Shown: positions 17,371-26,585 of the stretch, piece after piece | How positions within the stretch are numbered: position 1 is the first letter of the stretch | Layout: each line of letters opens with the position of its first letter | Made by a program: the position numbers and the translations under genes | Notes under the pieces: model-generated | Databases searched by the model: none | What the model saw: the letters and a program-made list of their open reading frames with translations, nothing else | What the model was told of the DNA's origin: nothing | Source: JAJEFO01 sp022819605 | GTDB taxonomy: Bacteria > Pseudomonadota > Alphaproteobacteria > Rhodobacterales > Rhodobacteraceae | Reading direction: 5' to 3' | Assembly: GCA_965221545.1 (NCBI GenBank) | Contig: OZ244901.1 | Coordinates: 310,001-374,000, forward strand | Length of the DNA stretch: 64,000 bases

Positions 17371-18786
17371 ATGGAACGGATCAAGACCGACATACTCGTC
17401 ATAGGCGCCGGTTCCGGCGGGCTTTCAGTGGCTGCCGGAGCCAGCCAGATGGGCGCAAATGTCGTTCTACTCGAAGGTCACAAGATGGGAGGCGACTGCC
17501 TGAATTTCGGATGCGTGCCATCGAAGGCCCTGATTGCCGCAGCCAAGCAGGCATATTCCATGAATGCGGGAGAACCGTTTGGCGTGACGCCCGTCATGCC
17601 GGACGTGAACTATGCCGCGGCCAAGGATCACGTGCACCAGGTCATTGAAACGATAGCCCCGGTAGACAGCCAGGAACGGTTTGAGGGATTCGGCGTCCAT
17701 GTGATCCGGGAGTACGGGCGGTTCATTTCCCCGGACGAAGTGCAGGCCGGCGATCACGTGATCAAAGCCCGCCGCATCGTGATCGCAACAGGCTCGTCGC
17801 CATTCGTTCCGCCGATCCCCGGCGTGGAGGAGGTCACGTACTACACGAACGAGAACATCTTTGATCTTCGCCAACGCCCAGAACACTTGCTGATCATCGG
17901 AGGCGGACCGATCGGAATGGAGATGGCACAGGCGCATGTGCGTCTTGGCTCGAAAGTGACCGTGATCGAGGGCCTGAAGGCGCTAGGTCGCGACGACCCC
18001 GAGGCAGCGCAAGTCGTTCTGGACAAGATGCGCGCCGAAGGCATCGAGATTGTCGAAGACGCGCTGGCAGAGAAGGTCGGCGAGGACGGGGACCAGATCA
18101 CGGTCAAGACCTCCCAGGGCAGCTACAAGGGCTCGCATCTGCTCATGGCCGTGGGCCGCACGGTGAACATTGAAGGGCTCGATCTCGACAAGGGCAATGT
18201 CGCGCATGACCGGGCGGTGAAAGTAAACGAGGGCCTGCGCTCGATATCGAACCGCAGGGTCTACGCCATTGGCGATGCGGCGGGCGGTCTCCAATTCACC
18301 CATGTCGCAGGGTACCATGCGGGCGTCATCATTCGATCCATGCTATTTGGCCTGCCGTCCAAGGCTAGGACGTCCCATATCCCTTGGGTGACCTACACCG
18401 ACCCCGAACTCGCGCAGGTGGGACCGACAGAAGCCGAGGCCCGCAAGATCCATGGTCCCGCACTTGCCGTGGCTCGGTTCGACTATCACGAGAACGATCG
18501 CGCAATCGCCTCGCGCAAGACTTCCGGGTTCGTCAAGGTCATGGTTGTCAAGGGCAAGCCGGTCGGAGCGACCATCGTGGGCGAGGCTGCTGGGGAACTG
18601 GTTGGCGTATGGGCGCTCGCAATTGCCAACGGCCTCAAGATGGGAGGCGTGGCGGCAATGGTCGCGCCCTATCCGACCTTGGGCGAGATCAGCAAGCGGG
18701 CCGCCGGGGCCTACTTCTCTCCCAAGCTTTTTGAAAACCAAACCGTGAAGCGAGTAGTCGGGATTGTTCAGCGTTTTGTCCCGTAG
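17371..18786 (+). CDS. FAD-dependent pyridine nucleotide-disulphide oxidoreductase (mercuric reductase-like)
   Basis: A 471-aa flavoprotein of the lipoamide dehydrogenase/mercuric reductase group. It has FAD Rossmann GAGSGGLSVAAGA, redox-active cysteines in GGDCLNFGCVPSKAL, NAD(P)-binding IIGGGPIGMEMA, and the FAD C-terminal YAIGDAAGG. It lacks the N-terminal heavy-metal-associated domain and the C-terminal Cys-Cys pair of true mercuric reductases, so mercury resistance should not be assumed. It is coupled to the TVP38 gene one base upstream. Confidence 0.88.
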   Translation: MERIKTDILVIGAGSGGLSVAAGASQMGANVVLLEGHKMGGDCLNFGCVPSKALIAAAKQAYSMNAGEPFGVTPVMPDVNYAAAKDHVHQVIETIAPVDSQERFEGFGVHVIREYGRFISPDEVQAGDHVIKARRIVIATGSSPFVPPIPGVEEVTYYTNENIFDLRQRPEHLLIIGGGPIGMEMAQAHVRLGSKVTVIEGLKALGRDDPEAAQVVLDKMRAEGIEIVEDALAEKVGEDGDQITVKTSQGSYKGSHLLMAVGRTVNIEGLDLDKGNVAHDRAVKVNEGLRSISNRRVYAIGDAAGGLQFTHVAGYHAGVIIRSMLFGLPSKARTSHIPWVTYTDPELAQVGPTEAEARKIHGPALAVARFDYHENDRAIASRKTSGFVKVMVVKGKPVGATIVGEAAGELVGVWALAIANGLKMGGVAAMVAPYPTLGEISKRAAGAYFSPKLFENQTVKRVVGIVQRFVP

Positions 18787-18801
18787 CGCTGGAAGAGAGC
18801 C

Positions 18802-20205
18802 ATGTTCCTGCACACACTGTCCGGTCGATTCCTGGTTCTGACGGTCCTGTTCGTCATGCTGGCCGAAGTCCTGATTTTCGTGCCGTCGATTGCCCGTTTT
18901 CGTCAGGACTACATGATGGACCGGTTGGAGCGGGCGCAAATCGCTTCGCTTGCTCGGCTTGCGGCAGATGCCATTGAGCCCGGACTCGAACGCGAACTCC
19001 TGGGAAATGCAGGTGTCTTCAATGTTGTCCTGCGGCGCGACGAAGTGCGTGAACTGGTATTGTCATCGGATCTGCCCAGCCCGGTGGCGGCGACATTTGA
19101 CATTCGCGATCCGGCGCCGGATGCGCTGATCCGTGATGCATTGGCAAGGTTGATGAAGCCCGGGTCCGAAGTCGTGCGCGTCATCGGCCAGCCGGTGCAG
19201 GACGCAGGACTCCTGATCGAGGTCACCATGTCGACCGGTCCGCTCCGGGAAGCGATGCTGGACTACGGGTTGCGAATCCTGATTCTCTCGGCCGTCATTT
19301 CGGCCGTGACTGCGACACTCCTGTTTTTTGCGGTTCGCCAGTTGATGGTGAAGCCCATGAGGGGCGTTGTCTCTGCCATGCAGTCCTATGCGGAAGCACC
19401 GGAAGACGCGCGGCGCATCATTGAACCTTCTTCCGGCACTGGCGAAATCGGCGAAGCCGAGGCGGCGCTGAAGTCAATGCAGACCGAACTGACCTCCATG
19501 CTTCGGCACAGGGAGCGTCTCGCATCGCTTGGAAGCGCGGTCGCCAAGGTTAGCCATGACCTGAGAAACATCCTGACTTCGGCGCAACTTTTCGCGGACC
19601 GGATAGAGGCTTCCGACGATCCGGTTGTGGCCCGGTTGCTTCCCAAGCTGATGAATTCGATCAGCCGTGCCGTGCATCTGTGTGAACGCACATTGGCCTT
19701 TGGAAAGGCCGAAGAGCCTTCGCCGGCTCTCATGCTGATCAACCTGGCAGCAATTGTGGAGGATGTCGTCGATGCCGAACAACTGGCGGTCGAGATGGAA
19801 GGCGTCGCGTTCAAGACAGAAATTCCGCCGGGAATGACTCTGCGCGCTGATGCCGAGCAGCTCTATCGCGTGTTGTCCAATCTGATCCGAAACGCCAGAC
19901 AGGCAATTGTGGCGACCAAGAGTGCCGGCAAAATTCACATCGCGGCGGCCGAGGATGACACGTGCTGGCGGATTGAGGTCAGCGACACGGGACCGGGATT
20001 GCCGTCACGTGCCAGGGAACATCTCTTCACGCCGTTTCAGGGCGGTGCCTCAAAGGGCGGAGCGGGGCTGGGTCTTGCAATTGCCGCCGAACTTGTGCGC
20101 GGTCACGGGGGCCAACTGTCGCTTGGAAATACCGGGCCTGAAGGCACGACCTTCGTCGTTACATTGCCCAAGGCCGTGATCGACGTCGATCAGGTCGTCA
20201 AATAG
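18802..20205 (+). CDS. Sensor histidine kinase, orphan
   Basis: A 467-aa inner-membrane kinase. One span lies at residues 8-30, a periplasmic domain follows to about 150, and a second span lies at 150-176. The dimerisation/phospho-acceptor segment is LGSAVAKVSHDLRNIL, and the ATPase domain has NLIRNARQAI, VSDTGPGLP and GAGLGLAIA. No response regulator gene lies next to it. It follows the flavoprotein gene by 15 bases, so it may be co-transcribed. The signal is unknown. Confidence 0.9.
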   Translation: MFLHTLSGRFLVLTVLFVMLAEVLIFVPSIARFRQDYMMDRLERAQIASLARLAADAIEPGLERELLGNAGVFNVVLRRDEVRELVLSSDLPSPVAATFDIRDPAPDALIRDALARLMKPGSEVVRVIGQPVQDAGLLIEVTMSTGPLREAMLDYGLRILILSAVISAVTATLLFFAVRQLMVKPMRGVVSAMQSYAEAPEDARRIIEPSSGTGEIGEAEAALKSMQTELTSMLRHRERLASLGSAVAKVSHDLRNILTSAQLFADRIEASDDPVVARLLPKLMNSISRAVHLCERTLAFGKAEEPSPALMLINLAAIVEDVVDAEQLAVEMEGVAFKTEIPPGMTLRADAEQLYRVLSNLIRNARQAIVATKSAGKIHIAAAEDDTCWRIEVSDTGPGLPSRAREHLFTPFQGGASKGGAGLGLAIAAELVRGHGGQLSLGNTGPEGTTFVVTLPKAVIDVDQVVK

Positions 20206-20272
20206 TGCTGCGCAGCCGTGTGTCTCTTGCTCCGGTTCGGAGGGACGGATTTCCCGTGATGCTTGGGTGCTG

Positions 20273-20290
20273 AACCGGCGTTGCCCGGTT
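20273..20290 (+). terminator. Possible terminator after the kinase gene
   Basis: AACCGG (20273-20278) pairs with CCGGTT (20285-20290) around a 6-base loop and is followed by TAGATAA. The stem is short, but the place, between the kinase stop and the tRNA promoter, is suitable. Confidence 0.35.
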
Positions 20291-20333
20291 TAGATAAACG
20301 CCCTTGCGCCACGGAAAGAGACTAGGATCAGCC

Positions 20334-20362
20334 TTGCAGTGACCTCGGCCGCCCGCTACATC
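20334..20362 (+). promoter_or_regulatory. Sigma-70-type promoter of tRNA-Arg(TCG)
   Basis: TTGCAG (20334-20339), a 17-base spacer, and TACATC (20357-20362). Transcription would start about six bases before the mature tRNA at 20375. The second tRNA has the same arrangement, which supports the call. Confidence 0.6.
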
Positions 20363-20374
20363 CGGCCTGTTCCT

Positions 20375-20451
20375 GCGCTGGTAGCTCAGATGGATAGAGC
20401 ACTTGACTTCGAATCAAGTGGTCGGGGGTTCGAGTCCTCCCCAGCGCGCCA
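20375..20451 (+). tRNA. tRNA-Arg (anticodon TCG)
   Basis: A 77-base tRNA with an encoded CCA end. The acceptor stem GCGCTGG pairs with CCAGCGC; the D-arm (GCTC...GAGC), the anticodon stem CTTGA/TCAAG and the T-arm (CGGGG GTTCGAG TCCTCCC) are all present. The loop CTTCGAA gives anticodon TCG, reading CGA arginine codons. It differs from the next tRNA at only about six positions, including the first anticodon base. Confidence 0.95.
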
Positions 20452-20561
20452 TTTCGCCTTACTTTTTCAGGTCTTGGATGCTCTTTGGTGCGCGAAGGTG
20501 GCGGAACTCGGAACTGCAACCTTGGGTCCCACGTGCACGGCGAACGCATGCAGAATCAGAC

Positions 20562-20590
20562 TTGCAACGGATTTGGCCGACGGATACACC
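20562..20590 (+). promoter_or_regulatory. Sigma-70-type promoter of tRNA-Arg(ACG)
   Basis: TTGCAA (20562-20567), a 17-base spacer, and TACACC (20585-20590), 12 bases before the mature tRNA at 20603. It is nearly the same as the promoter of the preceding tRNA-Arg gene in sequence and distance. Confidence 0.6.
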
Positions 20591-20602
20591 CTGCCCACTC
20601 GT

Positions 20603-20679
20603 GCGCTGGTAGCTCAGCTGGATAGAGTGCTTGACTACGAATCAAGAGGTCGGGGGTTCGAATCCTCCCCAGCGCGCCA
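20603..20679 (+). tRNA. tRNA-Arg (anticodon ACG)
   Basis: A 77-base tRNA with an encoded CCA end and the same acceptor and T-stem as its upstream neighbour. The anticodon loop CTACGAA gives ACG, which in bacteria is normally edited to ICG by TadA and reads CGU, CGC and CGA. It lies 151 bases downstream of the TCG copy. Confidence 0.96.
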
Positions 20680-20961
20680 TCTCCTTAATTTGATCGAAGT
20701 CACCTGGATCGATTTCAAATTTGGCCTTGACGATGATCGATTTCTCCCAGTTCCGGTCGCCTGGAGAGGCGTGGTCCGGAAAGTGACAAGGACAAGTGCG
20801 TCGAAAGCTGCCAGAATCGCTTAACTCCAATGAGGAGATGCCGACGACCCGAGCGGTCCATGCCTTTGCAGTCACGGATTCCACTCGCAATCGGCACCGC
20901 CCGACGGAGTTGCGCCCGTCCGCGAACTTCCTAGTCTGAGGCGATCGACCTGGAGGGACAA

Positions 20962-22875
20962 ATGCCGAAAGGCCCAAGACGCGAACTCGGCGTATGCTAT
21001 TACCCAGAGCACTGGCCCGAAGAGGCTTGGGCCAACGACGCCCGTCGGATGGCGAAAGCCGGGCTGTCTTGGGTGAGGATCGGGGAATTTGCATGGTCGC
21101 GGCTGGAACCCCAGCCCGGGAAGCTGGAATTCGAATGGCTTGACTTGGCCATCGAGACATTGGGGAAGGCGGGCCTCAAGGTTGTTCTCGGAACACCCAC
21201 GGCGACGCCGCCGAGATGGATGCTCAGCCGCCATCCTGACATGGTCGCACTTGACGAAACGGGAAAGCCGCGCGGCTTCGGTTCGCGGCGGCACTATTGC
21301 TTTTCGCACGAGGGCTATCTGGAGGAGTGCCGACGCATCGTGACCCTGCTTGCCCAACGCTATGGCAAGAATCCCTATGTGGCCGCCTGGCAGACTGACA
21401 ACGAGTACGGATGCCACGAAACCGTGGTAAGCTATTCGGACGCGGCAAAGAGAGGATTCCAGGAGTGGTGCGCCCAGCGGTACCAGTCCACGGATGCACT
21501 GAATCGCGCCTGGGGCAACGTATTCTGGTCAATGGAATGCGCCGAATTCGACGAGATCGAGCTTCCGAACCTCACCGTCACGACGCCGAATCCGTCCCAC
21601 GTTCTTGCATTTCGCCACTACTGTTCCGATCGTGTTGTGCGTTTCAACCGCGCGCAAGCTGACATCCTGCGCCGCTGCACGGACGCGCCGTTGATCCACA
21701 ACTACATGTGCCGGACGTTGTCCTTCGACCATTTCGATGTGGCGGCCGACCTCGACATTGCATCCTGGGACAGCTATCCGCTCGGCTACCTACTTGATCG
21801 CCTCGATGCAGATGAAACCGAGCAGGAGCGATTCCTTCGCCAAGGTCATCCCGATGCCCAGGCATTCCATCATGACCTTTACAGGTCCGTCGGACGGGGC
21901 CGCTACTGGATCATGGAGCAGCAACCCGGGCCAGTTAACTGGGCCAAATGGAACGTCGCGCCGCTCGACGGGATTCCGCGCCTGTGGGCTTGGGAGGCTT
22001 TCGCGCACGGGGCCGAGGCGGTTTGCTTCTTTCGGTGGCGACAAGCACCTTTTGCACAAGAGCAGATGCATGCAGGCCTGCTGAGGTCGGACGGTACGGA
22101 TGCTCCCGCGATTTTCGAGGCCCGGCAGCTGGCAACGGAAGTTGCCACGATGCCCGATGCCGGCACGGCAAAGGCCAAGGTGGCGATCATGTTCGACTAC
22201 GCGTCCTCATGGGCGTGGGAGGCGCTTCCCCAAGGTGCGGACTTCACGTATTTCGGACTGGTATTCGACACCTACAAGGCTCTGCGGCGAGCCGGGCTTT
22301 CGATCGATTTCCTTCCAGCTGACACCAAGTCTCTCGACCACTACGACCTCGTTTTCATTCCCGGACTTCTGACAATTTCCGACAACCTCAGGATGGCGCT
22401 TGAAGCGTTTTCCGGCACGGCAATCATTGGTCCGCGAACGAACAGCAAGACGGCCGAGCTCGCGACCCCAGACCCGCTGCCGCCGGACCTGCCCTGTCTT
22501 GATGCGACGGTCTCTCGTGTGGAAAGCCTGCCTCCCTTCGCCCGCATACCCCTCGATGGTGGCGGGAACTTTCATCGCTGGTTCGAACATCTGGAAGGCG
22601 TTGCCGCCGTCACCATGACTACCGCTGACGGTCGGCCAGCCGTCATGTCCCATGGCAAATTGCACTACATCGCGGGCTGGCCGGACCGGACGGCCTTCGA
22701 TCACATTGTGGCAAGTGCCTGTGCCGTAGAAGGGCTTGACGCCAGGATCTTGCCGGACGGAATCAGGATCCGGGATACCGCGACGCATCGTTTCGTCTTC
22801 AATTACGCACCCGAGGCGTTGGACTTTGAGGGCACGACGCTTCCTTCGGCGGGAGTGCACTGGCGCCCGATTTGA
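20962..22875 (+). CDS. Glycoside hydrolase family 42 beta-galactosidase
   Basis: A 637-aa cytoplasmic protein without signal peptide. The GH42 catalytic (beta/alpha)8 barrel covers about residues 1-385: start YYPEHWPEEAW, acid/base Glu148 in WQTDNEYG, and nucleophile Glu319 in WIMEQQPG. A trimerisation-type domain follows (about 390-570) and a short C-terminal beta domain. It would remove terminal galactose or a related sugar from imported oligosaccharides. A GGAGGG site precedes the ATG. No sugar transporter lies beside it; the neighbours are tRNA genes and the arsenite locus. Confidence 0.92.
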   Translation: MPKGPRRELGVCYYPEHWPEEAWANDARRMAKAGLSWVRIGEFAWSRLEPQPGKLEFEWLDLAIETLGKAGLKVVLGTPTATPPRWMLSRHPDMVALDETGKPRGFGSRRHYCFSHEGYLEECRRIVTLLAQRYGKNPYVAAWQTDNEYGCHETVVSYSDAAKRGFQEWCAQRYQSTDALNRAWGNVFWSMECAEFDEIELPNLTVTTPNPSHVLAFRHYCSDRVVRFNRAQADILRRCTDAPLIHNYMCRTLSFDHFDVAADLDIASWDSYPLGYLLDRLDADETEQERFLRQGHPDAQAFHHDLYRSVGRGRYWIMEQQPGPVNWAKWNVAPLDGIPRLWAWEAFAHGAEAVCFFRWRQAPFAQEQMHAGLLRSDGTDAPAIFEARQLATEVATMPDAGTAKAKVAIMFDYASSWAWEALPQGADFTYFGLVFDTYKALRRAGLSIDFLPADTKSLDHYDLVFIPGLLTISDNLRMALEAFSGTAIIGPRTNSKTAELATPDPLPPDLPCLDATVSRVESLPPFARIPLDGGGNFHRWFEHLEGVAAVTMTTADGRPAVMSHGKLHYIAGWPDRTAFDHIVASACAVEGLDARILPDGIRIRDTATHRFVFNYAPEALDFEGTTLPSAGVHWRPI

Positions 22876-23107
22876 GCGATCATTTCAGGTGGTGTCGAAG
22901 TGGCACGCAACGAAAGATCTTTCGCGGCAAGTCATCCTGCTTCGTGTTCCGGCGATTCCGACCTTCATGGGTGCCGCCGTTCTGGCATGCATTGCAGTGC
23001 GGACGGCATCGATCCGCACGCATCGCAACTCGATTATCAGCGGGCCTGGAAAGTCGCGACTCTTGCAATTGCGCAGAGCCTTTCGCTAGTGTTTGACGGG
23101 AGTGTCC

Positions 23108-23959
23108 ATGAAAAGGCGTAATTTCATCAAAAATGCTGCGGCGACAATGGCAATGTCTTTGCCGTTTCTGGCGCGTGCAGCGGCGCCTTTCCGGTTGGGC
23201 TTAACTCCTGTCTTTCTCGACAACGATGCCCTCATCATCGACCGGTTGCGCTCAAGTGTTTCAGCGGCCATGGGTGAGTCTGCCGTACTCATTCAACGTC
23301 GGACCTATCAGGAAATCACCGCCATGCTGCTGGATGGGTCGGTTGAAGCGGCGTGGATTTGCGGGTTTCCATATCTTCAGCATCAGGACCGGCTGACTTT
23401 GATCGGCGTGCCGCAATGGCGGGGCCGACCGCTATATCAATCCTATTTGATCACCGGTGCCAGCGACACTGCCAAGTCTCTCGCGGACCTCAAAGGAGGA
23501 ACACACGCCTTTTCGGACCCTGACAGCAATTCGGGCTACTTGGTCACAGTTTCCGATCTCGCCCGCGCTGGCAGCACGCCCGTGGAATTCTTTGCACGCA
23601 CCATATACACATATGGCCATCGCAATGTCGTCCGCTCCGTCGCAGGTGGATTGACGCGATCCGGTAGCGTTGATGGCTATGTTTGGGAAACGCTTGCGCA
23701 AGTTGAGCCGTCGCTGACGCAGCGTACACGCGTAGTGACTCGTTCCGAATGGATGGGGTTTCCTCCGTTTGCGGCGCGCAAAGACCGAGCTGCCTCGGAA
23801 AGCGTTCGACGCTTCGCCACGGTCTTGAAGTCTCTTGACGCATCTGATGTGGGGCGCGAAGTTCTCGAGTTGCTTTACCTCGACAAAATTGTAGAAGGGG
23901 AAGAGTCACTGTTCGACAGCATCAGACTTCGAATGGCAGACCTTCCTGAGCGCCGGTGA
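23108..23959 (+). CDS. aioX: Periplasmic arsenite-sensing binding protein AioX (PhnD-like)
   Basis: About 283 aa. The N-terminus has a twin-arginine-type signal (RRNFIKNAA, cleavage near ARA at 22-24). The mature part is a PhnD-like phosphate/phosphonate-binding fold (GLTPVFLD, SDPDSNSGYLV, WMGFPPFAARKD). It has a single cysteine, Cys85 in AAWICGFPY; one conserved cysteine of AioX has been reported as important for As(III) binding in Agrobacterium. The start is ATG 23108, not the upstream in-frame TTG at 23093. It is coupled by GTGA to aioS. The identity rests on the gene order X-S-R-B-A. Confidence 0.85.
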   Translation: MKRRNFIKNAAATMAMSLPFLARAAAPFRLGLTPVFLDNDALIIDRLRSSVSAAMGESAVLIQRRTYQEITAMLLDGSVEAAWICGFPYLQHQDRLTLIGVPQWRGRPLYQSYLITGASDTAKSLADLKGGTHAFSDPDSNSGYLVTVSDLARAGSTPVEFFARTIYTYGHRNVVRSVAGGLTRSGSVDGYVWETLAQVEPSLTQRTRVVTRSEWMGFPPFAARKDRAASESVRRFATVLKSLDASDVGREVLELLYLDKIVEGEESLFDSIRLRMADLPERR

Positions 23960-25380
23960 TCCGCAAGGCTTGGCGGGAATGGCCAGTCACATTGCGCGTG
24001 GCCATTGCGACAGGCGCCCTGATGGTCCTTCTTGGGCTCATTGCGTCACAGCAGGTCCTTTCAACTCTTTCTAGCCTCCAAAACGAGCGCTTGCGGGAGG
24101 TGGCACAATCGCATGTCGGCGGGCTCAAGGTGGCGCTCGGCTCCTTCGTTCTGCACAGGGATGTTTGGGAAGTCTACGACGCCCTGGATCGCGCTGGATC
24201 CGAGGGGGCAGGGGCTCGCATCTTATTTTCAGCGGTTGCCGATGACCGCGGCAGAGTCCTGGCCTCATCGGACCCAACGCGCGCACCGATAGACTTGGAG
24301 TTTGAGGCGCTTCTCAACGATGCGGTTCCTGTGCAAGAGGTCACTGCAAGTGAAGGCAGAAATTCCGTTCGTATTGTTGAGCCATTATTTGTGCAGGGTC
24401 GCGAAGTTGGCAGCTTGCTAACGGAACTAGATGTCAGCGACCTCTTGGCGCAACGGCGCTCCACATCCCTGGCACTTCTGGCGGCCAACTCTGTGGCGAC
24501 CTTGCTTTTGGCGCTGACCGGGTATTGGGTCGTGGCACGACTTCTGGGTCCGGTTGAGCTGCTGACGGGTCAAATGGGAGCAAGTGGCGTCGCTCCGCAG
24601 CAGATTCCTGCCGAAGACATCGCGAGAACGGACTCCGCGTTTGCACCGCTACTGCACAACTTCAACAGCATGATCGACGCAATTGATGCCCAGCGTGAGG
24701 CAGAACGACGTTTGGCGGAACGTGAGCGCTTTGTCAGTTTGGGACGCTTGTCGTCTTCCTTGGCGCATGAGATCAACAATCCGCTTGGGGGGTTGCTGAA
24801 CGCAGCAGATACCATCCGCACCTATTCGGATCGCCCTGACGTGGTCCGAAGTTCGGCCGATATCCTGGATCGTGGATTGAAACACTTACGTGATGTCAGC
24901 CGGGCCATCCTCGAGGAAAATCGGCGGGACCGGTCAAATGCACTTCTTTCGTTCGAAGACTTTGACGACTTGAAAATACTCTTTGAACCAGAGGCAAACA
25001 GACACGGTCAGCAGCTGGATTGGATCGTAGACTCTGAACTTTCGACAGCCTGTGCCTTGCCCTCGGCGCCGATCCGTCAAATCGCTCTGAACTTATTGCT
25101 AAATGCTTCTTCGGCTGCAGGCAAAGGCGGCCGCGTTGGGTTAATGGCGTACGCAAAATCCAGTGGGCTGGACTTGAAAGTTACAGACAACGGACCCGGG
25201 CTCAGCAAACACGCTAGACAGCGTCTTCTGTCCGAGACCCCATTGGAACCGGGCGGCGGCGTTGGCTTGCGTCTCGTGCGGGAGCTTGTGGGTGAAATGG
25301 GTGGTGAAATTGCGTTGGAGCGAATTGGAGATCTGACCAGTATCCAGGTTCACCTGCCCAATCAGGCGCCGGACCAGTGA
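23956..25380 (+). CDS. aioS: Sensor histidine kinase AioS of the arsenite-oxidase regulatory system
   Basis: A 474-aa inner-membrane kinase starting at GTG 23956. It has spans at about 10-32 and 168-190 with a periplasmic sensor domain between, phospho-acceptor LSSSLAHEINNPLGG (His near residue 273), and ATPase motifs LLLNASSAA, VTDNGPGLS and GGVGLRLV. It overlaps aioX and aioR by GTGA on both sides, so the three products are made together. It is expected to sense arsenite through AioX and phosphorylate AioR. Confidence 0.87.
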   Translation: MIRKAWREWPVTLRVAIATGALMVLLGLIASQQVLSTLSSLQNERLREVAQSHVGGLKVALGSFVLHRDVWEVYDALDRAGSEGAGARILFSAVADDRGRVLASSDPTRAPIDLEFEALLNDAVPVQEVTASEGRNSVRIVEPLFVQGREVGSLLTELDVSDLLAQRRSTSLALLAANSVATLLLALTGYWVVARLLGPVELLTGQMGASGVAPQQIPAEDIARTDSAFAPLLHNFNSMIDAIDAQREAERRLAERERFVSLGRLSSSLAHEINNPLGGLLNAADTIRTYSDRPDVVRSSADILDRGLKHLRDVSRAILEENRRDRSNALLSFEDFDDLKILFEPEANRHGQQLDWIVDSELSTACALPSAPIRQIALNLLLNASSAAGKGGRVGLMAYAKSSGLDLKVTDNGPGLSKHARQRLLSETPLEPGGGVGLRLVRELVGEMGGEIALERIGDLTSIQVHLPNQAPDQ

Positions 25381-26585
25381 GCTTTGCCGGTCGTCACATC
25401 GTACTTGTCGAGGACGATGCAACCATGGGCCATTCCCTTGTTCAGCGCCTTGAACTCGAGGGCGCGCGGGTTACTTGGGTCAAGCAGATGGTGCGCGGCA
25501 TTTCCGCCGTTCGCACACCACGCCATCCAGTTGATGCCGTCGTGTGCGACATCGGCCTTCCCGACGGAACGGGCGAAGACATCTTGGCGGCGGTCGCTGG
25601 GACAATCACGCCCCCGCCGTTCCTGTTCATCACTGGACAGGGCGAAATTGGCCAGGCAGTCAGGCTCTTGAAGGCGGGTGCCACGGACTATCTGACCAAG
25701 CCTTTCGAGTTGTCGACACTGCTCGAACGCCTGACCTCGGTATTCTCTGCAGCAATGCAGAGAAATGATTTCCCTGAGAGCGTGGGGATTTCAACCCTGG
25801 CGCACCGGTTGGAAGACCAGATTGCGCAGGCTGCCGCAGCGGATAGCCCGGTTCTTGTCAAGGGCGAGCGAGGACTTGGAAAGATGCGTATTGCGCGCCG
25901 CCTCCTAAAATTGTCAGGCCAATCTGAGAACGGCATTTCTGAGATCAATGGCTTCGAAACTTCCGGCGACCCAAACTGGCCTGAGCTCGATGATGAACAG
26001 GCGCTAATTGTCTCGGGCGTTGAAAGACTGCCAGACGAGACGCAAAGGCGATTGTTAGCCACCGTGCGCAAGCCCGATCGTCGGGTGATTGTGCTGACTG
26101 CAACTTCAGTAGAGCGTGAACCGAGCGCAGGCGGCATCTGCGAAGACTTGTACTACGCGCTGTCGCCCGGAGAAATTGTCGTTCCACCGTTAAGACAAAG
26201 GCCTGAAGATGCGGTTTGGTTGGCGACTAAAATCTTCAACGCGTTGAATGCCCGTCGAGCCAATCCTCTCAGCGGGCTGTCTGACCTTTCCTTGACCGCG
26301 CTGCGCGAGCACGACTGGCCCGGAAACGGGCGCGAGGTTCGCTCCCGCGTGGTGCGGGCGGTTTCCGCGCCAAATGACGGTTGGGTGCACCCGGTTGACC
26401 TTTTCCCCGAGCTGGATGTGGACACGTCGAGGCTTGAGACCCTCGCGGAAGTGCGCGACGCGGCGGAACGGCGTCAGATTCAACGAGCCTTGGTTCGGAC
26501 TGGTGGCCAAATGACGGAAGCCGCACGCTTGTTGCGCGTCTCGCGGACAACTCTGTGGGAAAAGATGCAAAAGCTGAATTTGTGA
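25377..26585 (+). CDS. aioR: Response regulator AioR, NtrC-like but with a degenerate AAA+ domain
   Basis: 402 aa from GTG 25377. The receiver domain (8-120) has the acidic pair EDD, phospho-acceptor Asp in VVCDIGLPDG, and the Lys in YLTKPFE. The middle domain aligns with sigma-54 activators but is degraded: Walker A reads GERGLGKM instead of GESGTGKE, Walker B reads IVSGVERLP without the Asp-Glu, and the GAFTGA loop is absent, with about 25 residues missing. The Fis-type helix-turn-helix is intact (GGQMTEAARLLRVSRTTLWEKM). It probably regulates aioBA without acting as a sigma-54 ATPase. Confidence 0.85.
   Translation: MSFAGRHIVLVEDDATMGHSLVQRLELEGARVTWVKQMVRGISAVRTPRHPVDAVVCDIGLPDGTGEDILAAVAGTITPPPFLFITGQGEIGQAVRLLKAGATDYLTKPFELSTLLERLTSVFSAAMQRNDFPESVGISTLAHRLEDQIAQAAAADSPVLVKGERGLGKMRIARRLLKLSGQSENGISEINGFETSGDPNWPELDDEQALIVSGVERLPDETQRRLLATVRKPDRRVIVLTATSVEREPSAGGICEDLYYALSPGEIVVPPLRQRPEDAVWLATKIFNALNARRANPLSGLSDLSLTALREHDWPGNGREVRSRVVRAVSAPNDGWVHPVDLFPELDVDTSRLETLAEVRDAAERRQIQRALVRTGGQMTEAARLLRVSRTTLWEKMQKLNL

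Noticed and set aside
17371..18786. True mercuric reductase (merA)
   Set aside because: It lacks the heavy-metal domain and C-terminal cysteine pair, and no mer genes are nearby.
20375..20679. tRNA-Arg genes as attachment site of an integrated element carrying aio
   Set aside because: No integrase and no repeat of a tRNA 3' end were seen on the far side of the aio genes.
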